Positions 1-7,446 of a stretch of 64,000 bases of DNA are shown here, piece after piece. The notes under the pieces were generated by a model. It had not been told where the DNA came from. It searched no databases and saw nothing but the letters and a program-made list of their open reading frames with translations. The stretch lies in the NCBI RefSeq assembly GCF_014596475.1, contig NZ_MECJ01000002.1:496001-560000 (forward strand), in the 5' to 3' direction. The first letter of the stretch is position 1, and every line of letters starts with the position of its first letter. A program made the position numbers and the translations under genes. The DNA comes from Streptomyces sp. CBMA152 (GTDB lineage Bacteria; Actinomycetota; Actinomycetes; Streptomycetales; Streptomycetaceae).

Positions 1-127
1 AGTGCCAACACCCGTACCGTTGAGCCGATATGGAGGGCTCCGGTGGGCCGCACCACAACTCTGGCAGTGGCACCCAGTGCCATCAACCGTGGCCCGATGT
101 CAAGTGCTGCGAATCATCGCCGCTGTG

Positions 128-144
128 TTCGCCAAGCTTGCGAA
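128..144. promoter_or_regulatory. Imperfect inverted repeat upstream of the XRE/IrrE regulator
   Basis: The sequence TTCGCCAAGCTTGCGAA reads almost identically on both strands (TTCG/CGAA outer arms, CAAGCTTG core). It lies about 54 bases before the chosen start of the regulator gene. Regulators of the RamB/short-chain-fatty-acid family often control their own gene, so an autoregulatory operator is a reasonable inference. No binding data are available. I see no other gene in bases 1-197. Confidence 0.3.
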
Positions 145-197
145 GCCGTATGACGACCTTTCACCTTCTACGCTGTGAGTGGCGATCGGAGGCCGGG

Positions 198-1613
198 ATG
201 AGCAAGACGTATGCGGGTACGCGGCTGCGGAGGCTGCGCGAGGAACGACGTTTGAGCCAGGCTGAGTTGGCCCGGATGCTGGCGATCTCGCCGAGCTATC
301 TCAACCAGATGGAGCACGACTCGCGGCCGCTGACCGTGCCCGTACTGCTGCGGCTGACCGAGGCGTTCGGGGTGGACGCCGGGTTCTTCTCCGAGCGGGA
401 CACCAGCCGCCTCGTCGCGGACCTGCGCGAGGCGCTGGCAGACGACGTGGCCACGAGTCGCGTCTCAGCGTCCGACCTGGCGGAGCTCGCCGCCAAGCTG
501 CCCGGTGTTGGCGAGGTGCTGCTGCGGCTGAGCCGCCGTACCCAGGAGTTGGGTGAGCAACTGGCCCAGGCCACCGACGGTCACCGCGCCACCGCCGATC
601 CCGTCGTCGCCCGTACCCCGCACGAGGAGATCCGCGAGTTCTTCTACCGCCGTCAGAACTATCTGCATGAAGTGGACACCGCTGCCGAGGAGTTGGCGGA
701 GGCCATCGGTATCCGTCCCGGTGAAGTACGCCGGGCATTGGCCGCCTGCCTCGCCGACCGGTACGGCGTCCGCATCGTGGCCGACGGGGACCGGCCGCAC
801 CATTATGACCCCGCCGGGCGCGTCCTGCATCTGTCGCCTCGGCTGCGGCCCGGCCGGCAGGCGTTCCGTATGGCGACGCAGCTGGCGATGCTGGAATACA
901 GCGAGGTGCTGTCGCGGCACGCCGGTGAGGACTTCGAGGAGGGCTCCCCGACGTGGAAGCTGGCCCGGATCGGGGTGGCCAACCACTTCGCCGCCGCGCT
1001 GATCCTGCCGTACCGCGCCTTCCACGCGGCCGCCGAAGAGGTGCGCTACGACATCGAGCGGCTGACCGACCGTTTCGGGCTCGGCCACGAGACGGTGTGC
1101 CACCGTCTGAGCACCCTTCAGCGCCCGCGTCTGCGCGGAGTTCCCTTCTCCTTCGTACGCGTCGACCGAGCGGGCAACATGTCCAAGCGGCAGTCGGCCA
1201 CCGCCTTCCACTTCTCCCGGGCCGGCGGCACCTGCCCCCTGTGGAACGTGTACGAGGCGTTCGCCGCGCCCGGCCGCATCCACGTCCAGATCGCCGCGAT
1301 GCCCGACGGGCAGCGGTATCTGTGGACGGCGCGCGCAGTCACCCGCTCCCGGGGCGGCTGGGGGGAGCCGGGCAAGACGTTCGCGATCGGCTTGGGCTGC
1401 GAGATCCGCCACGCCTCCCGGCTCGTCTACTCCGACGGCTTGGACCTTGCCAACGCCTCCGCCGCGACCCCGATCGGCATGGGCTGCCGAGCCTGCGAAC
1501 GCCTGGACTGCCCCCAGCGCGCCATGCCGCCGCTCGGCCAGCACCTGTCCATCGACGAGAACAGCAGCACGTACGTGCCGTATCCGGTCGCGGAGCGGGC
1601 GAGCGGCCGCTGA
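198..1613 (+). CDS. XRE-family regulator with IrrE-like domain (RamB/short-chain fatty acid regulator type)
   Basis: A 471-residue cytoplasmic DNA-binding regulator. Residues about 5-60 form a Cro/C1 helix-turn-helix (RLRRLREERRLSQAELA, then SPSYLNQMEHDSRPLTVPVL). The middle resembles the ImmA/IrrE-like DUF955 region, with AMLEYSE and ANHFAAALILPYRAF. The C-terminus carries a cysteine cluster, GCRACERLDCPQRA. This order matches the family that includes RamB, the corynebacterial/mycobacterial regulator of acetate and propionate genes. The reading frame is open to position 30, but the start at 198 has GGAGG six bases upstream and begins just before the HTH, so it is preferred. The target genes are not visible here. 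The family call is good; the metabolite sensed is unknown. Confidence 0.85.
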   Translation: MSKTYAGTRLRRLREERRLSQAELARMLAISPSYLNQMEHDSRPLTVPVLLRLTEAFGVDAGFFSERDTSRLVADLREALADDVATSRVSASDLAELAAKLPGVGEVLLRLSRRTQELGEQLAQATDGHRATADPVVARTPHEEIREFFYRRQNYLHEVDTAAEELAEAIGIRPGEVRRALAACLADRYGVRIVADGDRPHHYDPAGRVLHLSPRLRPGRQAFRMATQLAMLEYSEVLSRHAGEDFEEGSPTWKLARIGVANHFAAALILPYRAFHAAAEEVRYDIERLTDRFGLGHETVCHRLSTLQRPRLRGVPFSFVRVDRAGNMSKRQSATAFHFSRAGGTCPLWNVYEAFAAPGRIHVQIAAMPDGQRYLWTARAVTRSRGGWGEPGKTFAIGLGCEIRHASRLVYSDGLDLANASAATPIGMGCRACERLDCPQRAMPPLGQHLSIDENSSTYVPYPVAERASGR

Positions 1614-1630
1614 CCCGGGGTTGGAACAGA

Positions 1631-1661
1631 CGCGGCGGCCGTAACGGCCGGGCCCGCCGCG
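1631..1661. terminator. GC-rich hairpin between convergent genes
   Basis: Arms CGCGGC and GCCGCG enclose an inner GGCC/GGCC stem. It sits between the convergent regulator and VOC genes and could stop transcription from both sides. There is no T-tract, which is common for actinobacterial terminators. Confidence 0.45.
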
Positions 1662-1668
1662 TTCCTCG

Positions 1669-2040
1669 TCACACCAGCGGTTCCAGGAATTCCAGACGGT
1701 TGCCGACCGGGTCCTGGGTGTAGAAGCGGCGGTGGGTCGGCAGGCTGGCGTTCCAGACCACCGGTGCTCCGTGCCGCTCCAGGCGGGTGGCGAGGGCGTC
1801 GAGGCCGGTGACCCGTACCGCCGGGTGGGCCTTGCGGGGTGGGCGGTAGCCGTCCTCGATCCCTACGTGGATCTCCAGCCGGCCGCCGTCGGCGGCGGCG
1901 AACCAGCAGCCGCCCCGCCGCGCAGGCCCCGGCGGCCGGGGGATCTCGATCATTCCGAGCGCGGTCAGATAGAAGCTGCGCAGGGCGTCCTCGGAACCGG
2001 CCGGGGCCGCCAGCTGAACATGGTCGAGTGCGGCGAGCAT
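1669..2040 (-). CDS. VOC (glyoxalase/bleomycin-resistance fold) protein
   Basis: A 123-residue single-module vicinal-oxygen-chelate protein. It opens with LDHVQLAAP, which carries the usual first metal-ligand histidine. LEIHVGI lies in the middle and NRLEFLEPLV at the C-terminus provides the glutamate position. The length fits a one-domain VOC protein that dimerises. Family members include glyoxalase I, dioxygenases and antibiotic-binding proteins, and nothing here narrows the substrate. It is encoded 78 bases downstream of the transporter gene on the same strand and may be co-transcribed with it. Confidence 0.85.
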   Translation of the reverse strand: MLAALDHVQLAAPAGSEDALRSFYLTALGMIEIPRPPGPARRGGCWFAAADGGRLEIHVGIEDGYRPPRKAHPAVRVTGLDALATRLERHGAPVVWNASLPTHRRFYTQDPVGNRLEFLEPLV

Positions 2041-2118
2041 GACGAATCAACCTCCGTACGGGAGTTGGCCAGGGCAGTGCCCGGGGCGGGTCGATCCGCC
2101 CCGGCGGGCGCGGTGTCG

Positions 2119-3762
2119 CTACTGCGCCAGAGCGACCTGGACGATCTTTATGACGACCAGGACCATCGCGATGAGGAGGTACGTGCGCAGGGCGCCCATG
2201 CCGATCTTGCGGGCGGTGGACATGGCCGGCCGGGTGAGGGTGTCCAGCGGGGGCATCCGCCAGTTCTCCCGGCCGGTGCGGTCGATCGGGTCCTCCTTGG
2301 TGCCGGTGCGGCGGCGGGTGAAGGAGTATCCGGCCGCGAGGACTCCGATGACACCGCAGGCCGCCAAGATGTCGAGGATCGCGGCGGAGGTGATGTCCGG
2401 GAAGAGGACCGAGGCGGTCAGGATGACGGAGAGGGTGACCAGGACGCCGACCACCGCCGCCGTGAAGGCGTTGGTCTTCGGGCCGTTGGCCCACGGGCCG
2501 AGTACGGCCTTGTCGTTGCAGAGCAGCAGCAGGAAGACGGACGCCGAGGGCAGCAGGACTCCGGCGAGGGTCTGGACGCCCTGGGTGAGCAGGCCGAGCG
2601 GGGAGCCGGGGATCAGCACGACGGTGGCGGCGACGGCGACGAGTCCCGCGTAGACGGCGTAGAAGCCCTTGGCGCCCTTGATGCCACGGTGCAGGGAGTG
2701 CTTCATACCCATCACGTCGCCGATGGCGTAGGCCGTGGACAGGGACACCGCGAACGCGCCGATGATCGAGGCGTCCAGGAGCGCGACGGCGAACAGCACC
2801 CCGGCCAGCTTGCCCGCGTGGGCCTCCAGACCCTGCGCGACACCGGCGGCGTCGGTGAACTGGCCGAACTCCTTCGTCCCGGCGAACGTGGCGGCGGTGA
2901 AGCCCATCATGGCGGCGGCGCCGACGACCACGATGGCGATGCCGATCCAGAGGTCGACCTTCTCGTACTTCATGAACCGCGGCGTGATCCGCTTGTCGAT
3001 GACGAAGGACTGCTGGAAGAACAGCTGCCAGGGGGCGACGGTGGTGCCCACGATCGCGATGATCAGCAGCATCACGGTCGCCAACTCGCCGGAGCCGCCC
3101 GGGATCGCGGGCACCACGAAGTCGTGGGCCATCTGCGACGTCTTCGGGTGGACCATGAAGTACAGCGGGACCAGCAGCAGCGAACCGGCGCACAGGAGGA
3201 TGGCGATGCGCTCGAAGCGGCGGAAGGAGCCGGTGAACGCGGAGGCGATGATGATCGCGGCGGCCAGGACCACCGAGCCGGTCTTGGGCAGTCCCAGGTA
3301 TCCGGCCGCCAGCGTGATGCCGATGAACTCCGTGACCAGGGTGAGGGCGTTGAGCAGGAACAGGTCGATGACACTGAACGCGCCCCAGAACTTCCCGAAC
3401 CGCTCCAGGATGAGGCGGGCGTGCCCGACCCCGGTGACCGCGCCCAGACGCAGCACCATCTCCTGGTTGACGTACAGGACGGGGACCAGCAGGAGCAGGG
3501 TCCACAGCAGGCCGGTGCCGTAGTTCTGACCGGCCTGGCCGTATGTGCCGAAGGCGCCGGCGTCGTTGTCGCCGACCATCACGATCAGGCCGGGCCCGAC
3601 GATCGCGAGCAGCGTCTTGAACTTGGCGGACAGGCCCCGGCGTTCGCCGGTGTCGTCCAGCTTGATGGTGCCGAGCGCGCCGCGGATGTCGCCGACATGG
3701 GCGTCGTCGAGTACGGCGGCGCGGGGCGCGGGAACAGCGGGCCTGACGGGTGCGGTGGTCAT
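2119..3762 (-). CDS. NRAMP (SLC11)-like divalent metal transporter with variant metal-site motifs
   Basis: A 547-residue polytopic inner-membrane protein with about eleven hydrophobic helices, of the NRAMP/SLC11 family. The classical helix-1 DPGN metal motif is replaced by DNDAGAFGTYGQAG after GPGLIVMVG. The helix-6 MPH motif is replaced by APWQLFFQQS. Similar replacements are known in the NRAMP-related magnesium transporters (NRMT), so the substrate may be Mg2+ rather than Mn2+/Fe2+; this is inference. The start at 3762 has GGGAG a few bases upstream and gives a sensible hydrophilic N-terminus; the frame stays open to 3846. A 6-bp hairpin (3777-3794) lies just upstream of the start. Behind it is a long leader with a small ORF, and a CDF exporter is divergent. 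Confidence 0.85.
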   Translation of the reverse strand: MTTAPVRPAVPAPRAAVLDDAHVGDIRGALGTIKLDDTGERRGLSAKFKTLLAIVGPGLIVMVGDNDAGAFGTYGQAGQNYGTGLLWTLLLLVPVLYVNQEMVLRLGAVTGVGHARLILERFGKFWGAFSVIDLFLLNALTLVTEFIGITLAAGYLGLPKTGSVVLAAAIIIASAFTGSFRRFERIAILLCAGSLLLVPLYFMVHPKTSQMAHDFVVPAIPGGSGELATVMLLIIAIVGTTVAPWQLFFQQSFVIDKRITPRFMKYEKVDLWIGIAIVVVGAAAMMGFTAATFAGTKEFGQFTDAAGVAQGLEAHAGKLAGVLFAVALLDASIIGAFAVSLSTAYAIGDVMGMKHSLHRGIKGAKGFYAVYAGLVAVAATVVLIPGSPLGLLTQGVQTLAGVLLPSASVFLLLLCNDKAVLGPWANGPKTNAFTAAVVGVLVTLSVILTASVLFPDITSAAILDILAACGVIGVLAAGYSFTRRRTGTKEDPIDRTGRENWRMPPLDTLTRPAMSTARKIGMGALRTYLLIAMVLVVIKIVQVALAQ

Positions 3763-3907
3763 GAGAGGTCTCCCGACTCCCCTTGTACGGGGAGGAGTTG
3801 GGGACGCTCGGCAGCGATCCGCCCTGCGAGCGCGCAGCCCGACCACCCGGGGGGCGAAGGCCGCACGGGTGCCGTATCGGTTGCGTGGAAACGCGCAGGG
3901 AAGGTGG

Positions 3908-3985
3908 TTACCGGGCGCCGGAAGTCAACGAGGACAAGCGGACGCGGGGCCGATGATGGCCCGGACTACTACAACTGCTGTCCAT
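3908..3985 (-). CDS. Candidate 25-aa leader peptide in the metal transporter leader
   Basis: A short ORF of 25 codons starting at 3985 with a strong ribosome-binding site (AAGGAGGCGAGAGAC before ATG). The product begins MDSSCSSPGHHRPRVRLSS and ends TSGAR. The Ser/Cys-rich start, His pair and Arg-rich middle resemble the loosely defined putative leader peptides often seen in front of Streptomyces transport genes, but I cannot match it to a named family. It ends 145 bases before the transporter start in the same predicted transcript. Ribosome-dependent regulation of the transporter is possible but not shown. The good RBS is the main support. Confidence 0.45.
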   Translation of the reverse strand: MDSSCSSPGHHRPRVRLSSLTSGAR

Positions 3986-4163
3986 GTCTCTCGCCTCCTT
4001 CCGGCCGGAGCGCATACGCGCGCTGAAACGACGCGGCAAGGAGCGGACCGGGGCACACCCCCGGTTCACCCCGACTCGTCAGAGCTCTGGCAGTGCACGG
4101 CGCGATCCCCGTACGGGGCAGGTCGCGGTGCTCCGCCGAACCTCCAGAAGCATAGCCGCATTC

Positions 4164-4179
4164 TTGCGCGATTGCGCAA
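4164..4179. promoter_or_regulatory. TTGCGC-4-GCGCAA palindrome between divergent metal transport genes
   Basis: A perfect 6-bp inverted repeat with a 4-base spacer (TTGCGC GATT GCGCAA) in the 371-base region between the NRAMP-like and CDF genes. On the minus strand one arm falls where a -35 would be, 19 bases before TATGCT, a plausible -10 for the long NRAMP leader. A metal-responsive repressor acting on one or both genes would fit. No such repressor gene is adjacent. Confidence 0.4.
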
Positions 4180-4356
4180 CTACTTGAGGAAGTCTTGACA
4201 CAGCGCGTCCCCGGGAGAAACCCCAGGTCGCAGGGATCTTGTCGGTGTCGACAACCGTCACCGTTACCACCTTTGGATCTTCGGCCGCAACGTGTTCCAC
4301 TGAACGTGGCCGACCGATCCGGGCCGCTGTCGCCGACCTCCCCGGGGGACCTCTCG

Positions 4357-5379
4357 ATGAGCAACCACGTCCACGACCACACCCGCGAGGGCGAGGCACA
4401 CGGCCACCGGCACGGCTCCGACGGGCACAGCCACGGGGTGGCCGCGGACGCGGACCGACGCTGGCTGACCATCGCGCTCGCGCTGATCGTCGTCTATATG
4501 TGCGGCGAGGTCGTCATCGGTGTCGTCGCCCAGTCGCTGGCGCTGATCTCGGACGCGGCGCACATGCTCACGGACGCCGCCTCCATCGTGCTCGCCCTGG
4601 TTGCGATGCGCCTGTCGGCCCGCCCGGCCAAGGGCGGCTATACGTATGGACTCAAGCGGGCCGAGATCCTCTCCGCCCAGGCCAACGGGCTCACCCTGCT
4701 CCTGCTCTCGGCCTGGCTGGCGTACGAGGCCGTCGTCCGCCTCATCTCGCCGCCCGAGGTCACCGGCGGCCTGGTGGTGGTCACCGCGCTGGTCGGAATC
4801 GTCGTCAACATCGTTGCCGCGTGGTGCATTTCGAAGGCCAACCGCACCTCGCTCAACGTCGAGGGCGCCTTCCAGCACATCCTCACCGACCTCTACGGCT
4901 TCATCGCCACCGCCGTCGCCGGCGCCGTCGTCCTGTTCACCGGCTTCTCCCGCGCGGACGCCATCGCCTCCCTGGTCGTGGTGGCCCTGATGCTCAAGGC
5001 CGGCACCGGCCTGGTGCGCAAGTCGGGCCGGATCTTCCTGGAGGCCGCGCCCGCCGGCATCGACCCCGACGCGCTGGGCGCCCGGCTGGTCGCCACCCCC
5101 GGCGTCGTCGAGATCCACGACCTGCACGTATGGGAGATCACCTCCGGACAGCCCGCCCTGTCCGCGCACGTCCTGGTCGACGAGGCCAGGGACTGTCACG
5201 CCGTCCGCCGCGACCTCCAGGGCCTGCTGGGCAGCGAGTACGAGATCACCCACGCCACCTTGCAGGTCGACCACGCCTCCGACCAGGTGCCCGCCCTCGC
5301 CACCGGCGGGACGGAGGGCGACCCGCACTGCGACGACGCCCACGGCCCGGTCCACCGCACCGGATCCCGCGACCACTGA
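4357..5379 (+). CDS. CDF-family cation efflux protein (CzcD/ZitB-like)
   Basis: A 340-residue inner-membrane cation diffusion facilitator that should export Zn2+, Co2+ or a related ion against protons. The N-terminus is His-rich (HVHDHTREGEAHGHRHG). The family signature SLALISDAAHMLTDAASIVLAL provides the helix-2 metal residues HxxxD, and a second pair lies in LTDLYGF. Six membrane segments are followed by a cytoplasmic domain with VVEIHDLHVWEITSGQPALSAHV, typical of the dimerising metal-binding domain. The start at 4357 is preceded by GGGGGA; the frame is open further upstream but lacks the His-rich start. It is divergent from an importer-like gene, which suggests a metal-balance locus. The exact ion is not certain. 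Confidence 0.9.
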   Translation: MSNHVHDHTREGEAHGHRHGSDGHSHGVAADADRRWLTIALALIVVYMCGEVVIGVVAQSLALISDAAHMLTDAASIVLALVAMRLSARPAKGGYTYGLKRAEILSAQANGLTLLLLSAWLAYEAVVRLISPPEVTGGLVVVTALVGIVVNIVAAWCISKANRTSLNVEGAFQHILTDLYGFIATAVAGAVVLFTGFSRADAIASLVVVALMLKAGTGLVRKSGRIFLEAAPAGIDPDALGARLVATPGVVEIHDLHVWEITSGQPALSAHVLVDEARDCHAVRRDLQGLLGSEYEITHATLQVDHASDQVPALATGGTEGDPHCDDAHGPVHRTGSRDH

Positions 5380-5391
5380 TCGCGTCCCGGG

Positions 5392-6894
5392 CTACGACGG
5401 CAGGCGGATGCCCTTGACGGCCGTGTCGAAGACCGGCCGGTACTGGTCCCACTGCGCGTTCGGCGCGGAGAGGTAGACCACGTACTGCGTGCCGTCGGTG
5501 CCGCTGAAGGCCAGTTCCACCGCGCGGTATTTCCGTACCTTGCCCTGGAACGTGAACTCCCAGTACCCGGCGGGTCGTCCACGGAACGTCGTGGGAGCCA
5601 TGCGCACCCGCTCGTAGCCCGGGTTGTCGCGGCGCGTCTGGCCCTCTTCGGTCTCGCGCCAGTGCGTCAGCGGGTCGGAGCCCGCGAACTGCACGACGTC
5701 GACCCGCAGACCGGCGAGCCCGGAGGGGCCGATGAAGGCGACTTCACCACCGGGGACGTTTTTCGGGGTCCACCCGTCCGGTACGGGCACGGAGAAACCT
5801 TGTCCGGCCTTCTCCAGGTGATAGCCGGTGGGCAGCGGGGGCGGACTCGCAGGCGCGGGGGAGGAGGTGCCGGTCCCGGACGCGTCGGCGGCCGTGGACG
5901 CGGTGCCGCCCTGGGACCAGAGCAGTGCGCCGCCCGTCGCGGTGGCGGCGACCAGCACCGCCGAGACGACCCACAGCGCTGTACGGCGCCCGCGCTTGCG
6001 CTTCGGTGCGGGAGATACGACGGGGTCGGCCACGGGTTCCAGGCGCGTGGTGTGGGTGAGACGGGTGGTCCCCGCCGTGGCCACGGCGCCGAGGAGGCGT
6101 TCGGCCTCGTGGGCGGCCATGCGCCGCTCGGGGTCCTTGACCAGCAGGCCCTCGATCACCGGGGTCAGGTCTGCGGCGTTGCGCGGGGGCTCGTGCGGGT
6201 CGGCGGCGATGGCGTACGCCGTCTCGATCGGGGTGTCCCGGTCGAACGGGTGGCGCCCCTCGACCGCCTGGTAGAGCGTCGTACCGAGCGACCACAGGTC
6301 GCAGGCGGGCCCGGGCTCGGCGCCCCCGTCGCGCAGGCGTTCCGGGGCGAGGTAGTGGATCGACCCGACCAGTTCGCCGGTCCTGGTCAGGGACGACGCC
6401 CCGGACTCCACCGCGATCCCGAAGTCGGTGAGGACGATACGCCCGTCGTGGCCGAGCAGGACGTTGGCGGGCTTCACGTCCCGGTGCAGCACCCCGGCGT
6501 CGTGCGCGGCACGCAGCGCGGTGGCCATGATGCGGCCGATCCGGGCCGCCTCACCGACCGGCAGCGTGCCCTGCTCCTTCAGTACGTCACCGAGGGTGAC
6601 CGAGGGTATGTACTCCATGACGATGCACGGCAGGCCCTCGTCGTCGACGACGTCGTGCACCACGATGATGTTGGGGTGGCTGATCCGGGCGGCGCTGCGC
6701 GCCTCGCGACGGGTGCGCTCGTGGAGGCGCTGGACCTCGTCGTCGTGCAGATGCGGCGGTACGTGCAGCTTCTTGACGGCGACGTGGCGGCCGAGCACCT
6801 CGTCCTCGGCCCGCCACACGGTGCCCATGCCGCCCCGGCCCACCCGCTCGACCAGCCGGTATCGGTTGGCTATGAGCCGCCCCAGATCGGACAC
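5392..6894 (-). CDS. Transmembrane Ser/Thr protein kinase (PknB type)
   Basis: A 500-residue membrane kinase. The cytoplasmic N-terminal half has the glycine loop RVGRGGMGTVWRAEDE, the lysine in HVAVKKL, the catalytic HRDVKPANVLL and the DFGIAV magnesium motif. A basic stretch (PKRKRGRRT) leads into one membrane helix at about residues 310-330. A Ser/Pro-rich linker and an external domain of about 160 residues follow; the external part lacks recognisable PASTA repeats. The GTG at 6894 has GAAGG eight bases upstream and starts right before the kinase fold. The ATG at 6957 lacks a convincing RBS. The external domain may sense envelope or small-molecule signals. Confidence 0.88.
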   Translation of the reverse strand: MSDLGRLIANRYRLVERVGRGGMGTVWRAEDEVLGRHVAVKKLHVPPHLHDDEVQRLHERTRREARSAARISHPNIIVVHDVVDDEGLPCIVMEYIPSVTLGDVLKEQGTLPVGEAARIGRIMATALRAAHDAGVLHRDVKPANVLLGHDGRIVLTDFGIAVESGASSLTRTGELVGSIHYLAPERLRDGGAEPGPACDLWSLGTTLYQAVEGRHPFDRDTPIETAYAIAADPHEPPRNAADLTPVIEGLLVKDPERRMAAHEAERLLGAVATAGTTRLTHTTRLEPVADPVVSPAPKRKRGRRTALWVVSAVLVAATATGGALLWSQGGTASTAADASGTGTSSPAPASPPPLPTGYHLEKAGQGFSVPVPDGWTPKNVPGGEVAFIGPSGLAGLRVDVVQFAGSDPLTHWRETEEGQTRRDNPGYERVRMAPTTFRGRPAGYWEFTFQGKVRKYRAVELAFSGTDGTQYVVYLSAPNAQWDQYRPVFDTAVKGIRLPS

Positions 6895-7192
6895 CGTGAG
6901 ACCTTCTACTTCCCCGTACACACGTGCACGTCTGAAACGGAACCTTGGACTCACCATACCTAGCGGGTGTCGGTGGCCGGACGCGGTGGAGTGCTATGGG
7001 TGACTGTCACTGCATGTGACCAATATTGTGGTGATATTTCCGCAGGTCGCGGGTCTGCATCCGAATCTTCGTCCGCAGTATTCGCCGCTGCGTATTGCGT
7101 CCTGGTGGGACCGGAGTTTGACTTGGGACGTTTCCTCAGAGAGACGTTCGCAGGGGAGGACGTACTGGCCTCCCAGGAGAACGGAGATCGTC

Positions 7193-7414
7193 ATGTGCCC
7201 TTCTGCGACACCGGAGACCTCCGGGCGCGGTATGACCTCGGCCGACCGCCAGGCGGCGGAGGCCGAGAGGCTGGACCGGCAGCGGCTGGAGTCGCTGATC
7301 GACGAGCTGCGCGCGCGCCAGCAGCACCTGCCAGGGCTGGCCGAGCAGCGGCACCAGTTCCTCGACATAGACCCTGACCTGGCCGAACGCAGCTACCCGA
7401 CACCCGCCGGGTGA
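7193..7414 (+). CDS. Small hydrophilic protein, unknown function
   Basis: A 73-residue charged protein I do not recognise. Its middle is predicted helical and rich in Arg, Glu and Gln (RQAAEAERLDRQRLESLIDE), possibly a short coiled coil. The start at 7193 has GGAGA upstream. A GGGAGG/CCTCCC hairpin (7154-7174) lies just before the RBS and could affect translation. The frame is open up to 7016, but that extension looks non-coding. No membrane segment is visible. It lies between the divergent kinase promoter and a convergent peptidase gene. Confidence 0.5.
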   Translation: MCPSATPETSGRGMTSADRQAAEAERLDRQRLESLIDELRARQQHLPGLAEQRHQFLDIDPDLAERSYPTPAG

Positions 7415-7425
7415 GCCACCCGCCC

Positions 7426-7446
7426 GTGAACCGGTGACCGGCTCAC
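7426..7446. terminator. Short hairpin between convergent genes
   Basis: GTGAaCCGG and CCGGcTCAC pair across a three-base loop with one mismatch. It overlaps the stop codon of the peptidase gene and lies just after the 73-residue gene, so it may end both transcripts. Confidence 0.35.

Noticed and set aside
1427..3505. Long minus-strand frame overlapping the transporter and VOC genes
   Set aside because: Arg/Pro/His-rich shadow of well-supported genes in another frame; the transporter frame has clear family motifs.
1732..4026. 764-codon plus-strand frame opposite the transporter
   Set aside because: Antisense shadow with Gly/Asp/Gln/Glu bias, no motif and no RBS.
3763..4140. M-box or yybP-ykoY riboswitch in the transporter leader
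   Set aside because: Only short fragments resemble the consensus (for example GGGGAGT near the start and an ACTGCC...GGGTGAAC stretch). Not enough without a covariance-model search.
7016..7192. N-terminal extension of the 73-aa protein
   Set aside because: No RBS at the upstream start and non-coding-like composition; a good start exists at 7193.
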